Assembly: GCF_029395475.1 (NCBI RefSeq)
Contig: NZ_CP113917.1
Location: forward strand, 682,001-746,000
Source: Bifidobacterium sp. ESL0775
GTDB lineage: Bacteria > Actinomycetota > Actinomycetes > Actinomycetales > Bifidobacteriaceae
Length of the DNA stretch: 64,000 nt
Direction of reading: 5' to 3'
The notes under the pieces were generated by a model. It was not told where the DNA came from and made no database searches. It saw only the letters and a program-made list of their open reading frames with translations. The position numbers and the translations under genes were made by a program. Shown piece after piece: positions 18,736-27,520 of the stretch. The number at the start of each line of letters is the position of its first letter. The first letter of the stretch is position 1.

Positions 18736-19472
18736 CTACGCTTCGCGCGTGCGGCGTTCCATGAGTCCACCATGGCCTTGGTGGTGACCTGCGGGTCGTC
18801 GGCTCCGGCGATGGCCGAGACCACGAACCAGCCGGCGGCCTTGGTTTGTGCCAGGTCGGGCAGGTCTTCGAGCTTTACACCGCCACCCACGACGATAGGG
18901 TAGTGGGATTGCGTGCACAGGGCGTTGATGGACTCGGTGTCCTGCGTATGGCGCTTGTGATCGGCACCGATGACGATGCAGTCGGGCTTGGTGGTGCTGG
19001 GGTGCAGCGGGCCTGCGCCGATGTAGTCGATGGTTCCGACGGGCAGTGCGTTGGTGGCTTTCACTTCGTCAAGCACTTTGCAGCTCAGCCCGATGATGGC
19101 ATCCCGCCCAAGCAGCTTGCGCGCCTCGACTGGATTCATGTCGTCCTGTCCGATATGCACGCCGTCGATTTTGATGCCCATATCGCGGCACTGCCAAGCC
19201 ACGTCCGCGCGGTCGTCGATGACCAGCGGCACGGTCTCGGAGGCACCGGCCTGTGCTATGACCTCAGCGGTCTGTCGCGCGATTTCGGTGATGTCCCTGG
19301 CGTCGCCTGGTTTGACGCGAATCTGGACGAAGGTGATGCCCCCGGCCAGCGCCTGTCGCACGATGTCGGGCACGGGTCGCGATTTGGTGTCTGCAGGCCC
19401 GAGCACCAGATAGGAGCTCAGATCGAAGCGGTTGCGCATGGATGCGAATGGTATGTTATCAGTATTGGTCAT
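18732..19472 (-). CDS. thiE: Thiamine phosphate synthase
   Basis: The 246-residue TIM-barrel protein contains typical ThiE segments: 'TFVQIRVKPGDARDI', 'LVIDDRADVAWQC', 'GVHIGQDDM', 'IGLSC' and 'YIGAGPLHPSTTK'. It joins HMP-PP and thiazole phosphate. Its stop overlaps the thiD start, so the two are coupled. The gap of 234 bases to the upstream thiM stop contains three copies of a palindromic repeat, which may affect read-through from the riboswitch promoter. Confidence 0.92.
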   Translation of the reverse strand: MTNTDNIPFASMRNRFDLSSYLVLGPADTKSRPVPDIVRQALAGGITFVQIRVKPGDARDITEIARQTAEVIAQAGASETVPLVIDDRADVAWQCRDMGIKIDGVHIGQDDMNPVEARKLLGRDAIIGLSCKVLDEVKATNALPVGTIDYIGAGPLHPSTTKPDCIVIGADHKRHTQDTESINALCTQSHYPIVVGGGVKLEDLPDLAQTKAAGWFVVSAIAGADDPQVTTKAMVDSWNAARAKRR

Positions 19473-19561
19473 TATTGACTCGATTCATTTCAGTGGTAAT
19501 AATTGCGTAGGTGACGTTATGCGGATTTTTCCCGTCGATTTTCGCTGACCGATTCTTTGCC

Positions 19562-19605
19562 GTTGGGTTAGAGGCAAGGAATCAATATCCTGCCTCTAAC
19601 CCAAC
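19562..19605. repeat. Palindromic repeat, thi-flanking family, copy 3
   Basis: GTTGGGTTAGAGGCA (19562-19576) and TGCCTCTAACCCAAC (19591-19605) form a perfect 15-bp stem with a 14-base loop that can pair further through GGA/TCC. It lies in the thiM-thiE gap. Confidence 0.9.
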
Positions 19606-19622
19606 AGGAACCAGCGTTTGCT

Positions 19623-19667
19623 GTTGCGTTAGAGGCAGAAACGCAGTTATTGTGCCTCTAACCCAAC
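19623..19667. repeat. Palindromic repeat, thi-flanking family, copy 4
   Basis: GTTGCGTTAGAGGCA pairs with TGCCTCTAACCCAAC, a 15-bp stem with a single C-C mismatch. It is 17 bases from copy 3. Confidence 0.85.
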
Positions 19668-19684
19668 CAAAATGTCGGATTCCG

Positions 19685-19700
19685 ATTGGGGTAGAGGCAG
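19685..19700. repeat. Palindromic repeat, half copy
   Basis: ATTGGGGTAGAGGCAG matches the left arm of the other copies but has no matching right arm. It ends just before the thiM stop codon, as if the second arm was lost. Confidence 0.6.
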
Positions 19701-19706
19701 TTTGCT

Positions 19707-20642
19707 TTAGGCCAGAATCGGCGAGGCGGCGATTTGCTCGGGTGTGGTCGACCAGAGACCGTCGAGGAACGCGACCTGGAAGGAACCCGGGCCGTGCGAA
19801 TTGGCCTCGCCGGCTTCGCTGGCGCGGTTGTAGAGCGCGCTCGCGGCGACGGCTGCGGTCAGCGGGTCGGCGACGGCCAGATACGTCGCGACCACGCCGC
19901 CAAGCGAGCAGCCTGCACCGGTGATCTTGGTCATCATCGCGCTGCCGCCGGGCAGACGATACGTGTGTTCGCCGTCGGTGACGAGGTCGGTTTCCCCGGA
20001 AACGGCCACCGCGCTTTGACCCTGTGCATCGCCCTTGGCGATGAACTTCGCCAAAACGCGTGCGGATTCTTCGGCGGCTTCGACGTCATCGGCCGATTCC
20101 ACGCCCACCGGTCCGCTGGATTTCTTGGATTTACCATGCTTGTCGCTGCTTCCGTCCTCGTCCGCCGGCAGTTCCCACATCTCGCGTAGTTTGATGATTT
20201 CGGAAGCGTTGCCGCGGATGATGGTGGGCGGCGCGACCTTGAACGATTTCAGGATGTCTGTGCGAGTCGTGCCCAGCCCCGCTGCCACCGGGTCAAGCAC
20301 CCAACGGTGGTGGTCGGCATGGAAATGCCTGGCGATTTCCTCAAGCGCGTCCTCATAGAACGGCAGCAGCGTGCCGACGTTGATGTAGCTTGCGCCGCTG
20401 GCCACCTCGCCGTCGGCGATGTCGTCAGGCAGGAAGCTCATCGCCGCCGCTCCGCCCGCCGCGAGCTGCGCGTTGGCCACGAGGTTGATGGTCACGAAAT
20501 TGGTGAAGGACTGCGCCAGAGGCGTGGTGTCCCGCACGGTCTGCGCGGCCTCGCGGATGCGCTTGCGCAGCGGATTGTCCGAAGCCAGATCGTTCAGACT
20601 GCTGAGATTGTTGTTTGCTGATGAGTATGCGTCATTGACCAT
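19707..20642 (-). CDS. thiM: Hydroxyethylthiazole kinase
   Basis: The 311-residue kinase shows 'TTPLAQSFTNFVTINLVANAQLAAGG' near the N terminus, 'RGNASEI' and 'TKITGAGCSLGGVVATYL', matching ThiM, which phosphorylates the thiazole alcohol for ThiE. About 40 extra polar residues ('ADEDGSSDKHGKSKKSSG') are inserted in the middle. It is the first gene of the thiamine salvage operon and starts 8-10 bases after a TPP riboswitch, whose 3' strand supplies its ribosome binding site. The set thiM, thiE, thiD and tenA without thiC or thiG in view points to salvage rather than de novo synthesis here. Confidence 0.92.
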   Translation of the reverse strand: MVNDAYSSANNNLSSLNDLASDNPLRKRIREAAQTVRDTTPLAQSFTNFVTINLVANAQLAAGGAAAMSFLPDDIADGEVASGASYINVGTLLPFYEDALEEIARHFHADHHRWVLDPVAAGLGTTRTDILKSFKVAPPTIIRGNASEIIKLREMWELPADEDGSSDKHGKSKKSSGPVGVESADDVEAAEESARVLAKFIAKGDAQGQSAVAVSGETDLVTDGEHTYRLPGGSAMMTKITGAGCSLGGVVATYLAVADPLTAAVAASALYNRASEAGEANSHGPGSFQVAFLDGLWSTTPEQIAASPILA

Positions 20643-20649
20643 ATTCGCG

Positions 20650-20750
20650 TCTCCCTACGATGGTATTAACCAACAGGTTCCAAGGGTCGAGCGTTGTGCT
20701 CGTCTCAACTTGCGCGCCCGCCGAAACGGTCTCGCAGGTTCCCCTGCACT
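20650..20750 (-). promoter_or_regulatory. TPP riboswitch controlling the thi operon
   Basis: On the minus strand the element reads GGGGAACC, then TTGAGACGAG, CGACCCTTGGAACCTG, TTAATACCATCG and TAGGGAGACG. These match the THI-box cores (CTGAGA-like, ACCC-TT-GAACCTGA, and the terminal CG-AGGGA). AGGGAG at its 3' end lies about 9 bases before the thiM ATG and is the only ribosome binding site, so control by sequestering it when TPP binds is likely. Confidence 0.92.
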
Positions 20751-20805
20751 TACAATCCACGACGCTATGCGCTTCATTGGACAAGGCGGATTTGTAAAAA
20801 CAGAA

Positions 20806-20843
20806 ACCCGCAATCTATCGGATGATATCCGTAGATTGCGGGT
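20806..20843 (-). terminator. Rho-independent terminator of the oxidoreductase pair
   Basis: ACCCGCAATCTA (20806-20817) pairs perfectly with TAGATTGCGGGT (20832-20843). On the minus strand the stem is followed by TTCTGTTTTTAC. It lies just after the stop at 20888 and upstream of the thi riboswitch. Confidence 0.9.
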
Positions 20844-20887
20844 CTTGAATATTGCGTGTCAAGTCAGGGAATTCGGCACGTCATAAG

Positions 20888-21517
20888 CTACCAACGCACG
20901 GAAATGCGCTCGCGGTCGTGTGGCTTGTCGGCGGCGATTTCGTCGACCATGGCCATCGCGTAGTCGGCATAGCTGATGGCGCTTTTGCCGTCCTTGTCGG
21001 TGGTGTATTCCTCGCCGGACAGGACGTACTTGCCGGTGCGCGGGCCGTCGGCCTGGAAATCGCCGGCGGGGCTCACGTAGGTCCAGTGCACGTCGTCACG
21101 CTTGCGCAATGCGTCGAGCGCTTTGCCCATCGCCAGCGGCACGCCCTTGATATTGTCGGGGATCGAATCGGAAAGCTGCTTGGTATGGGCCTTGTCGGTG
21201 TAAAGGCTTCCCGCGCCGCCGACCACCAGAAGCCGTGTGTCGCTGCCCGAAAGCGCATCGGCGAGGTGCTTCAAGGAGGTGCTGTGCTCGTCGAGCTTGG
21301 CGGGGTCGAAAATGCCGAAAGCGTCGACGACGGCGTCAAAACCGGTGAGGTCGTCAGCGGTCAGATCATAGAGATCCTTGACGATGGCGTGCTGCGCCTT
21401 TGCCTTGTTCTCGCCACGCACGACAGCGGTGACATCCATGCCGCGCCCGACGGCCTCTTCGACGATCAGGCGTCCGGCCCTGCCGTTGGCTGCGACCACT
21501 GCGATTTTCTTGCTCAT
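20888..21517 (-). CDS. NAD(P)H-binding oxidoreductase (atypical SDR, NmrA/YwnB-like)
   Basis: The 209-residue protein opens with a Rossmann nucleotide-binding segment ('KIAVVAANGRAGRLIVEEA'). It continues with 'AVVRGENKAK', 'DAVVDAFG' and a 'LLVVGGAGSLY' strand typical of NAD(P)-binding atypical short-chain dehydrogenases. It lacks the classical YxxxK catalytic pair at the usual position, so it may act as a reductase on an unknown substrate or as a redox sensor. It is 48 bases downstream of another NADP-binding protein in the same direction, and the pair ends at a terminator. Substrate unknown. Confidence 0.8.
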   Translation of the reverse strand: MSKKIAVVAANGRAGRLIVEEAVGRGMDVTAVVRGENKAKAQHAIVKDLYDLTADDLTGFDAVVDAFGIFDPAKLDEHSTSLKHLADALSGSDTRLLVVGGAGSLYTDKAHTKQLSDSIPDNIKGVPLAMGKALDALRKRDDVHWTYVSPAGDFQADGPRTGKYVLSGEEYTTDKDGKSAISYADYAMAMVDEIAADKPHDRERISVRW

Positions 21518-21565
21518 GATTTGTTTCCCTTGATAGTTAACGAATGTATGTAAATGACGGCTGAC

Positions 21566-22180
21566 TTACTTGACGACCTTGAAACCGCTGGTCCATTGCG
21601 TGCCGCCGTTCATGGCCAGCACCATCTGCAGCGCGCCGAAGCCCTCCATGTAGGAAGCGCGCTTCAACGGCCCGGCGTCCACAAAGCACAAATTAGCGCC
21701 TTCCACGACGGCCTGCAGCGCCTTCTTCGCGTCATCGCTGTCGGAGGCGGCCATCACCGTGGTCGGCGCCCCGTCGTTCGTTCCGCTGGCAAGCGTTGCG
21801 GCGAAATCGGTATTGAACGCTTTGACGACTTTGGAATCGGGCAGTTTCGTGGCCAGTTCCTCAGCGGCAGAATGTACGCCTTGTGGCAGGGCGAGGTCCA
21901 TCGTGCTGAAATCGACAGGATTGCTCGGGTCAACGACCACCTTGCCAGCAAGTTGCTTGCCGTATTCTGCAACCACGCTTGCTTCGGCTGGGTAGGGCAG
22001 CGCCAAGATGACGATGTCGCCGGTAATCTCTTCGCTCCATTCAGACGCGGTGACGCCCGGGATGGCCGCGGCCTTGGCCTTGTCGCGGTCGATGACCTGT
22101 ACGTCGGCTCCCGCCGCGACGCCGATACCGGCGACTGCCGCCCCGATGTGTCCTGATCCGAAAACGGTGATGTTCGTCAT
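21566..22180 (-). CDS. NADPH-dependent F420 reductase-like protein
   Basis: The 204-residue protein begins 'NITVFGSGHIGAAVAGIG', a glycine-rich dinucleotide-binding loop, followed by 'DIVILALPYP' and 'VVDPSNPV'. This is the pattern of the NADP oxidoreductase, coenzyme F420-dependent family. Bifidobacteria are not known to make F420, so the true electron partner is probably another flavin or small molecule. It is the promoter-proximal gene of a two-gene unit with the oxidoreductase downstream. The ATG at 22180 follows AGAAAAGAGCACATC. Confidence 0.8.
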   Translation of the reverse strand: MTNITVFGSGHIGAAVAGIGVAAGADVQVIDRDKAKAAAIPGVTASEWSEEITGDIVILALPYPAEASVVAEYGKQLAGKVVVDPSNPVDFSTMDLALPQGVHSAAEELATKLPDSKVVKAFNTDFAATLASGTNDGAPTTVMAASDSDDAKKALQAVVEGANLCFVDAGPLKRASYMEGFGALQMVLAMNGGTQWTSGFKVVK

Positions 22181-22567
22181 GATGTGCTCTTTTCTAGAAA
22201 GCTAACTGATGTAATACAATGATTCCGTGCAAACTGAAGTCACGCATACGTTGTGGTTGCCACTCTACCGAAGAACGGCTTTGGAAGTCAGCAGTTACTT
22301 TAAACGCTTATAGATACGGGCATTTTATCAAAAAGAAGCGGAATAAGTAGTGAAAATGCTTGGTACTGTGCGCCAATGATATAGCATTGTTCAATAAATC
22401 ACGCAAAATATTTTCACTGAGCACCCCTGTTCTATTTGGCTTTCGTGACGGCTGTCGAAGTTCGCCGAAGGCGTTTGGCGTGGGTGGCAAGGCCGTGCGT
22501 TGGGATAGAGTGGCAGGACGAAGTTTCGACGTGGCGACAAACGCACAACTAGGCAGGCAGGGAATTC
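22181..22567. other. Intergenic region, divergent promoters
   Basis: About 390 bases separate two divergent genes. No gene or terminator was recognised. A spaced inverted repeat AGTGAAAAT (about 22349) and ATTTTCACT (about 22411) is the only symmetry noticed. Promoters for both sides should lie here. Confidence 0.5.
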
Positions 22568-25450
22568 GTGCTACAGATCAAAGACATCAGCAAGCAGTAC
22601 AAGACGGGCGATTTCGTCCAGCAGGCGCTGGACCATGTGAACCTCACCCTGCGTGACAATGAGTTCGTCGCGATTCTGGGGCCGTCCGGTTCCGGCAAGA
22701 CCACGCTTCTGAACATTATCGGCGGGCTTGACCGCTACGATTCCGGCGACCTCGTAATCAACGGCACATCGACCAAGAAATACAAGGACCGCGACTGGGA
22801 TTCCTATCGCAACCACACGGTCGGCTTCGTCTTCCAGAGCTATAACCTGATTCCCCACCAGACCATCCTCTCTAACGTCGAGTTGGCGCTCACCATCTCC
22901 GGCGTCTCTCGCGTCAACCGCCGCAGGCGTGCCAAGGAAGCGCTGAAAAAGGTCGGCCTCGGCGATCACATCAACAAGAAGCCGAACCAGCTTTCCGGCG
23001 GCCAGATGCAACGTGTGGCCATCGCTCGAGCACTGGTCAACGACCCGAGCATCGTCTTGGCCGACGAGCCCACGGGTGCGCTGGATTCCGAGACTTCCGT
23101 GCAGATCATGGACCTGCTCAAGGAAGTGGCGCAGGATCGCCTGGTCGTCATGGTCACCCACAACCCCGACCTCGCCCACCAATACGCCAACCGTATCGTC
23201 GAGCTCAAGGACGGCGTGATCCGCGGCGATTCCCGACCTGTCGAACCCGAGGAAATGGCCGATGAAGCGCCTGCCGTGCACCGCACGATGGGCAAGGCCT
23301 CGATGTCGTTCGGCACTGCGGTCGCGCTGAGCTTCAACAACCTCAAAAGCAAGAAAGCGCGTACGATTCTGACTTCGTTTGCCGGTTCGATAGGCATCAT
23401 CGGCATCGCGCTGATTCTTTCGGTTTCGACCGGTGTGAACCGCTATATCGCGGACATCCAGAAGGAGACGCTGACCTCGTACCCCATTGAGATCAACGAA
23501 CAGACCTTCGATATGAACAAGATCATGGACACCGCCCAGGCCGCGGCCGATTCCAAGGAGAAGGCCAAGCCGCGCAACGGCATCTACCCCGACGATTCCA
23601 GCGTCAAGGGCGCCGCGTCGGTGACCAGCGGCATCACCAGCAACAACCTGAGCCCGTTCAAGGAATATCTCGACAAGCCCGGCAACGATGTGCGCAAATA
23701 TGTAGGTGACGTCGGCATCCAATATTCCTATTCGCCGAAGTTTTCCGTGTTCACCCACGATTCCAAGGACACACTCGTGGACGTGGATGGCGTGAAGGTC
23801 GGCGGAAGCTCCGTCAACTCGCAGTCCGCGGCCAGCACGTTCGCCGGGCTCAATTCATCCTCCAACGATTTCGGCAGCCTGCAATCCCTGCAGATCTCCA
23901 AGCTCACCGGCAAGGCCGACAACAACAAGGCCCCGTCCGCGTTCGCTGAGATCATGCCCGGTGAGCACGCCGACAAACAGCCCATCAGCTCGGTGATCAC
24001 CGACAACTACCAGATGGTCAAGGGCCATTGGCCAAAATCAAGCGATCAGGTGGTGCTCGTTCTCGATAAGAACAATGAGATTCCGTTGACACAGGTCTAT
24101 GAGCTCGGCTTGCTTCCCAGCGCGGATTACAACGATATGATGAACCGGCTCAATAGCGGCGAGAAGGTCAAGACGGACACCTCGCGTATCGACTACTCCA
24201 AAGCGATGAACCAGTCGTTGACGTTGCTTCCCGCCGCCGACCAATATGTGAAAGGCGCGGATGGCCACTTCAAGTACGTGGGCAACGACGCCGATCAGGT
24301 CGGCAAGCTCATGGATTCACAGGCCGCGGTGAAGCTCAAGGTTGTCGGCGTCATCCGTGCCGACGCCAACGCCAAGACCACGCCGCTGGCACCGGGCATT
24401 GGCTATACGCGCATGCTCACCGACTCGCTGATTGATTACGCGAAATCCAGCGAAATCGTCAACGCGCAGAAGGCCGACCCAAGCCACAACATCCTCAACG
24501 GCATGACCTTCGCGCCCTCCGACGATGCGACGAAAGCCGCCAACGCCAAGGCCTACGTGGCCTCGCTTCCGGTCTCCGACCAGGCGAACATGGCTAAAAG
24601 CCTGATGACCCAGGCCCCCGGCGGCATGGGCGCGGCGAGTTCCAACCAGTCCGCTGAGGTCACCAAACAACGCAACTCCGCCGCGGCCGCAGCCGGCAAT
24701 GCGGCCGTCGCCAGCAACCCGCAGGAGGCGGTCTCCGGCATGGGCGAGCAGCAGGTGGCGCAGGCCTTCGAAAAGTACCTCGCCACGGCCCCCGAAAACG
24801 TGCTGGTCTCGATCTACAACCAGTACGTCTCCACCGGCACCTACAACGGCAACCTCGCTGATTTCGGTGTCATCGGCCGCGACGCACCGAGCTCCATCAA
24901 GATCTACGCCGATAGTTTCGACGCCAAGAACAAGATCGAGGACGCCATCAAGCAATACAACGACGGTGCCAAAAAGAAGGACCGCATCGTCTACACCGAT
25001 TACGCGGGCCTCATGATGAACTCGGTGACCACCATCATCAACGTCATCACTTACGTGCTGATTGCCTTCGTGGCGGTCTCGTTGGTGGTCTCGTCGATCA
25101 TGATCGGCATCATCACCTACATCTCGGTGCTTGAACGCACCAAGGAGATCGGCATCCTGCGCGCGATGGGCGCCTCGAAGCACAATGTCTCCACGGTCTT
25201 CAACGCCGAGACGGGCATCATCGGCCTATGCGCCGGCGTCATCGGCATCGTGGTCACGCTGATACTGATAGTTCCCGGCAACGCCGTGATGCACCACTTC
25301 ATGGGCACGAACCGGGTCAACGCGGCGCTGCCGCTTTCCGGGGCGATCATCCTCATTGTGTTGTCTGTGGTGCTGACGTTGATTGGCGGGCTCATTCCGT
25401 CACGCAAGGCCGCCAAGCAGGACCCGGCCACGGCGTTGCGCACGGAGTGA
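22568..25450 (+). CDS. MacB-like ABC transporter, ATPase and FtsX permease fused
   Basis: The 960-residue protein carries an N-terminal ATPase (GPSGSGKTT, LSGGQMQR, '[10 protein letters not shown]', about residues 1-230). A membrane helix follows ('TILTSFAGSIGIIGIALIL'), then a large extracytoplasmic region of about 500 residues rich in Ser, Asn and Ala, and a C-terminal FtsX domain with three helices (about 820-955) ending 'PSRKAAKQDPATALRTE'. Fused MacB-type transporters work as mechanotransmission pumps for peptides, antibiotics or envelope proteins. The start is a GTG behind GGCAGGCAGGG. It is a single-gene unit closed by a terminator at 25588; no partner periplasmic adaptor is nearby. 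Confidence 0.92.
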   Translation: MLQIKDISKQYKTGDFVQQALDHVNLTLRDNEFVAILGPSGSGKTTLLNIIGGLDRYDSGDLVINGTSTKKYKDRDWDSYRNHTVGFVFQSYNLIPHQTILSNVELALTISGVSRVNRRRRAKEALKKVGLGDHINKKPNQLSGGQMQRVAIARALVNDPSIVLADEPTGALDSETSVQIMDLLKEVAQDRLVVMVTHNPDLAHQYANRIVELKDGVIRGDSRPVEPEEMADEAPAVHRTMGKASMSFGTAVALSFNNLKSKKARTILTSFAGSIGIIGIALILSVSTGVNRYIADIQKETLTSYPIEINEQTFDMNKIMDTAQAAADSKEKAKPRNGIYPDDSSVKGAASVTSGITSNNLSPFKEYLDKPGNDVRKYVGDVGIQYSYSPKFSVFTHDSKDTLVDVDGVKVGGSSVNSQSAASTFAGLNSSSNDFGSLQSLQISKLTGKADNNKAPSAFAEIMPGEHADKQPISSVITDNYQMVKGHWPKSSDQVVLVLDKNNEIPLTQVYELGLLPSADYNDMMNRLNSGEKVKTDTSRIDYSKAMNQSLTLLPAADQYVKGADGHFKYVGNDADQVGKLMDSQAAVKLKVVGVIRADANAKTTPLAPGIGYTRMLTDSLIDYAKSSEIVNAQKADPSHNILNGMTFAPSDDATKAANAKAYVASLPVSDQANMAKSLMTQAPGGMGAASSNQSAEVTKQRNSAAAAAGNAAVASNPQEAVSGMGEQQVAQAFEKYLATAPENVLVSIYNQYVSTGTYNGNLADFGVIGRDAPSSIKIYADSFDAKNKIEDAIKQYNDGAKKKDRIVYTDYAGLMMNSVTTIINVITYVLIAFVAVSLVVSSIMIGIITYISVLERTKEIGILRAMGASKHNVSTVFNAETGIIGLCAGVIGIVVTLILIVPGNAVMHHFMGTNRVNAALPLSGAIILIVLSVVLTLIGGLIPSRKAAKQDPATALRTE

Positions 25451-25587
25451 TGACGTCGCGCGTTGTGTGTGCACAGTAATGGTGGTTGCTGTGTTGCACG
25501 CAGTGAGCGGGGCGCCGAAAGATCGAGCGATAAAAGGTTAATCGGCTCGAACAAATAGTGAAGGAATAACCCAGAAATAACAAAGCA

Positions 25588-25618
25588 GGGTGCCGTCAAA
25601 CTCAATGGCGGCACCCTA
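25588..25618. terminator. Bidirectional terminator
   Basis: AGGGTGCCG (25588-25596) pairs with CGGCACCCT (25610-25618), followed by ACTTTTAC on the plus strand and GCTTTGTTATTTC on the minus strand. It separates the convergent MacB-like and NADH oxidase genes. Confidence 0.85.
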
Positions 25619-25644
25619 CTTTTACATTAAACGAAAACCGACGG

Positions 25645-27063
25645 TTACTTGCCTTCGGCCTTGGCGGCGTCTTGGTCGCGCTTGGCGACGGCTGCCATGG
25701 CCAACGAGCTCACGTAATTGACCGGCTGGTCGAAGTTCGGCTGGAACAGCATGTCCGTGGCGGCGAGCTGGTCGATGGTGAAGCCCGCCTGGATCGCCAC
25801 CGAAATGAGGTTGGCGGCCATGGAGATGTCGTGCTCGGCGGCGAACTGGGCCCCGAGGATGCGGCTTGACTGCTTGTCGAAGACGATGGTCGCGGTCACC
25901 GGAGTGGTGGAAAGCATGAATTCGGGCCGGTAGTTTTCCTGGATGGTCACCGCATCGGCCTCCATGTGGCGGCGTTGGGCGAGGTCCAGGGTCATGCCGC
26001 TCGACGACATCGACAGGTCGTAGAGCTGGACGGCGCTGGTCGCCTGCGTGCCGGCGTATTCCTTGGTTGGCTCCTCGATGTTCTCGCCGATCAGCATGGC
26101 CTCGCGGATGGCGTTGGTGGCCAGCGGGCGGTATTCGTCGGAATTCGTGGGATTGAAATGTACTGTGGCGCAATCGCCGGCGGCGAACACGTAGTCGAGC
26201 ACATCGTTTTCCGGGGTGGCGGCGCGCATATACTTGTCGACGATGATGGCCCCATAGCCCAACGTGCGCAGTTGCGCGGAGACGAGCCGGGTGTTCGGCA
26301 CGAAGCCGGCGCCCATCACGGCCAGGTCGGCGGTGTATTCCCCAAGTTCGGTGACCACGGTGATTCCCGAGTCCTCGACCCCGTCGCTGCCCGTTTCGGG
26401 CCGGAACGCGACGACCTTCTGGCCCATCGCCAAGGTGACGTCGTGGTCGCGGAAGGCCGCCTCCGCCTGGTCGGTGACGGTCTTGTCATAATTGTTATCG
26501 AGCACGTGCGGCAGGGCGTCGACCAGCGTGACTTTGATGCCGCGGGTGCTCAGCTGCTCGGCAAGCTCGCTGCCGATGTAGCCTGCGCCGACGACGATGA
26601 CGGACTTGGCCTTCTTGGCGCGCTCGACGATGCGCTTGCCGTCGTTGAAGTCCTTGCAGAGCATCGCCTGCCCGTTTTGCAGCGCCTCGCGCAGGCCCTG
26701 GATGAACGGGGTGGCGGGCGAGGAACCGGTGGTCACCACGAGCTTGTCGAAGCGGTATTGCTTGGATTTGCCGCTTTCAAGGTTAGTGGCGTCAAGCTTT
26801 TTGCCCTTGATGTCGACGTCGGTGACCTCATGGCACATATGCATGCTCGCGCCGGATTTCTCGAGCTCCTCGGGGGAGGAGTAGAACATCTTCTCCGTGC
26901 TGCTCACATGGTTACCGGCCCACAGTGCAATGCCGCAGGAAAGGAAGGAGACGGTGTCGTTTTTCTCGAAGACGTCCACCGTCCAATCGGGGTGGTTTTT
27001 CAAGATGGATGTCGCGGCAAACGTCCCAGCATGTGTGCAACCGATGACGGCAACTGTGGTCAT
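25645..27063 (-). CDS. NADH oxidase / CoA-disulfide reductase family flavoprotein (Nox-like)
   Basis: The 472-residue protein has an N-terminal FAD-binding loop ('VAVIGCTHAGTFAA'), a redox Cys at about position 43 in 'FLSCGIALW', an NAD-binding loop 'VIVVGAGYIGSELAE', 'VFAAGDCA' and a C-terminal dimerisation domain. The single active-site Cys fits water-forming NADH oxidases. These reduce oxygen to water and help catalase-poor anaerobes tolerate air; CoA-disulfide reductase is the alternative. Two symmetrical DNA elements upstream (27091-27111 and 27179-27192) suggest repressor control. Confidence 0.9.
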   Translation of the reverse strand: MTTVAVIGCTHAGTFAATSILKNHPDWTVDVFEKNDTVSFLSCGIALWAGNHVSSTEKMFYSSPEELEKSGASMHMCHEVTDVDIKGKKLDATNLESGKSKQYRFDKLVVTTGSSPATPFIQGLREALQNGQAMLCKDFNDGKRIVERAKKAKSVIVVGAGYIGSELAEQLSTRGIKVTLVDALPHVLDNNYDKTVTDQAEAAFRDHDVTLAMGQKVVAFRPETGSDGVEDSGITVVTELGEYTADLAVMGAGFVPNTRLVSAQLRTLGYGAIIVDKYMRAATPENDVLDYVFAAGDCATVHFNPTNSDEYRPLATNAIREAMLIGENIEEPTKEYAGTQATSAVQLYDLSMSSSGMTLDLAQRRHMEADAVTIQENYRPEFMLSTTPVTATIVFDKQSSRILGAQFAAEHDISMAANLISVAIQAGFTIDQLAATDMLFQPNFDQPVNYVSSLAMAAVAKRDQDAAKAEGK

Positions 27064-27090
27064 GAAATCTCCTATGATAAGTCAACCGGC

Positions 27091-27111
27091 CTTTTTGCAA
27101 TGTGCAAAAAG
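27091..27111. promoter_or_regulatory. Perfect inverted repeat in the NADH oxidase leader
   Basis: CTTTTTGCA, spacer ATG, then TGCAAAAAG. The centre lies about 38 bases upstream of the nox start codon. It could be an operator or a small RNA hairpin. Confidence 0.55.
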
Positions 27112-27178
27112 TAAAACTCGAATCTGGTATTAAATGATAATGATGAGGCTCGACGGCAAACCGATAAACCAAGTTTGT

Positions 27179-27192
27179 TTAAAACGTTTTAA
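27179..27192. promoter_or_regulatory. Palindrome with AAAACGTTTT core, LacI-type operator candidate
   Basis: TTAAAACGTTTTAA is a 14-bp perfect palindrome with a central CG, the usual form of LacI/CcpA-family operators. It lies about 115 bases upstream of the NADH oxidase start. Confidence 0.5.
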
Positions 27193-27520
27193 TGATGATG
27201 TGTCTGTAAGTTTCCTGAATAAATGCTAATAATGAGAGCTTTAAATGACTAATTTGTCAAACGTTCTCTTGGTTTTACGTTTTACTCGATGTTTTATGGA
27301 CGTTAGTACTGAGAATTGGACATGTGACACTACGTTTGACATCATTTTGCGTCCGAATGCGGTTTTGTCAACCAGCAAGATTATTTTCGGGAAGCGATAA
27401 TTGAGAATCAACGGCAGCGCAGGCTTGGTTTGCGTTGTTCTCCGTGAGGCTTGCGATTGTACCGAGTGGGATTGCAGCTGCGTCGTTGTTGTTTTGAGAG
27501 GTGGGAAAGTGGGGTCTGAG
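27193..27520. other. Intergenic region upstream of the fluoride channel
   Basis: About 330 bases without a supported gene. A fluoride riboswitch was looked for and not recognised. Confidence 0.5.

Noticed and set aside
19562..19700. Possible CRISPR array
   Set aside because: The repeats are palindromic, only two and a half copies long, with spacers of 17 bases; no cas genes are in the window.
27193..27520. Fluoride riboswitch in front of the CrcB fusion gene
   Set aside because: The conserved crcB RNA blocks could not be found in this leader.
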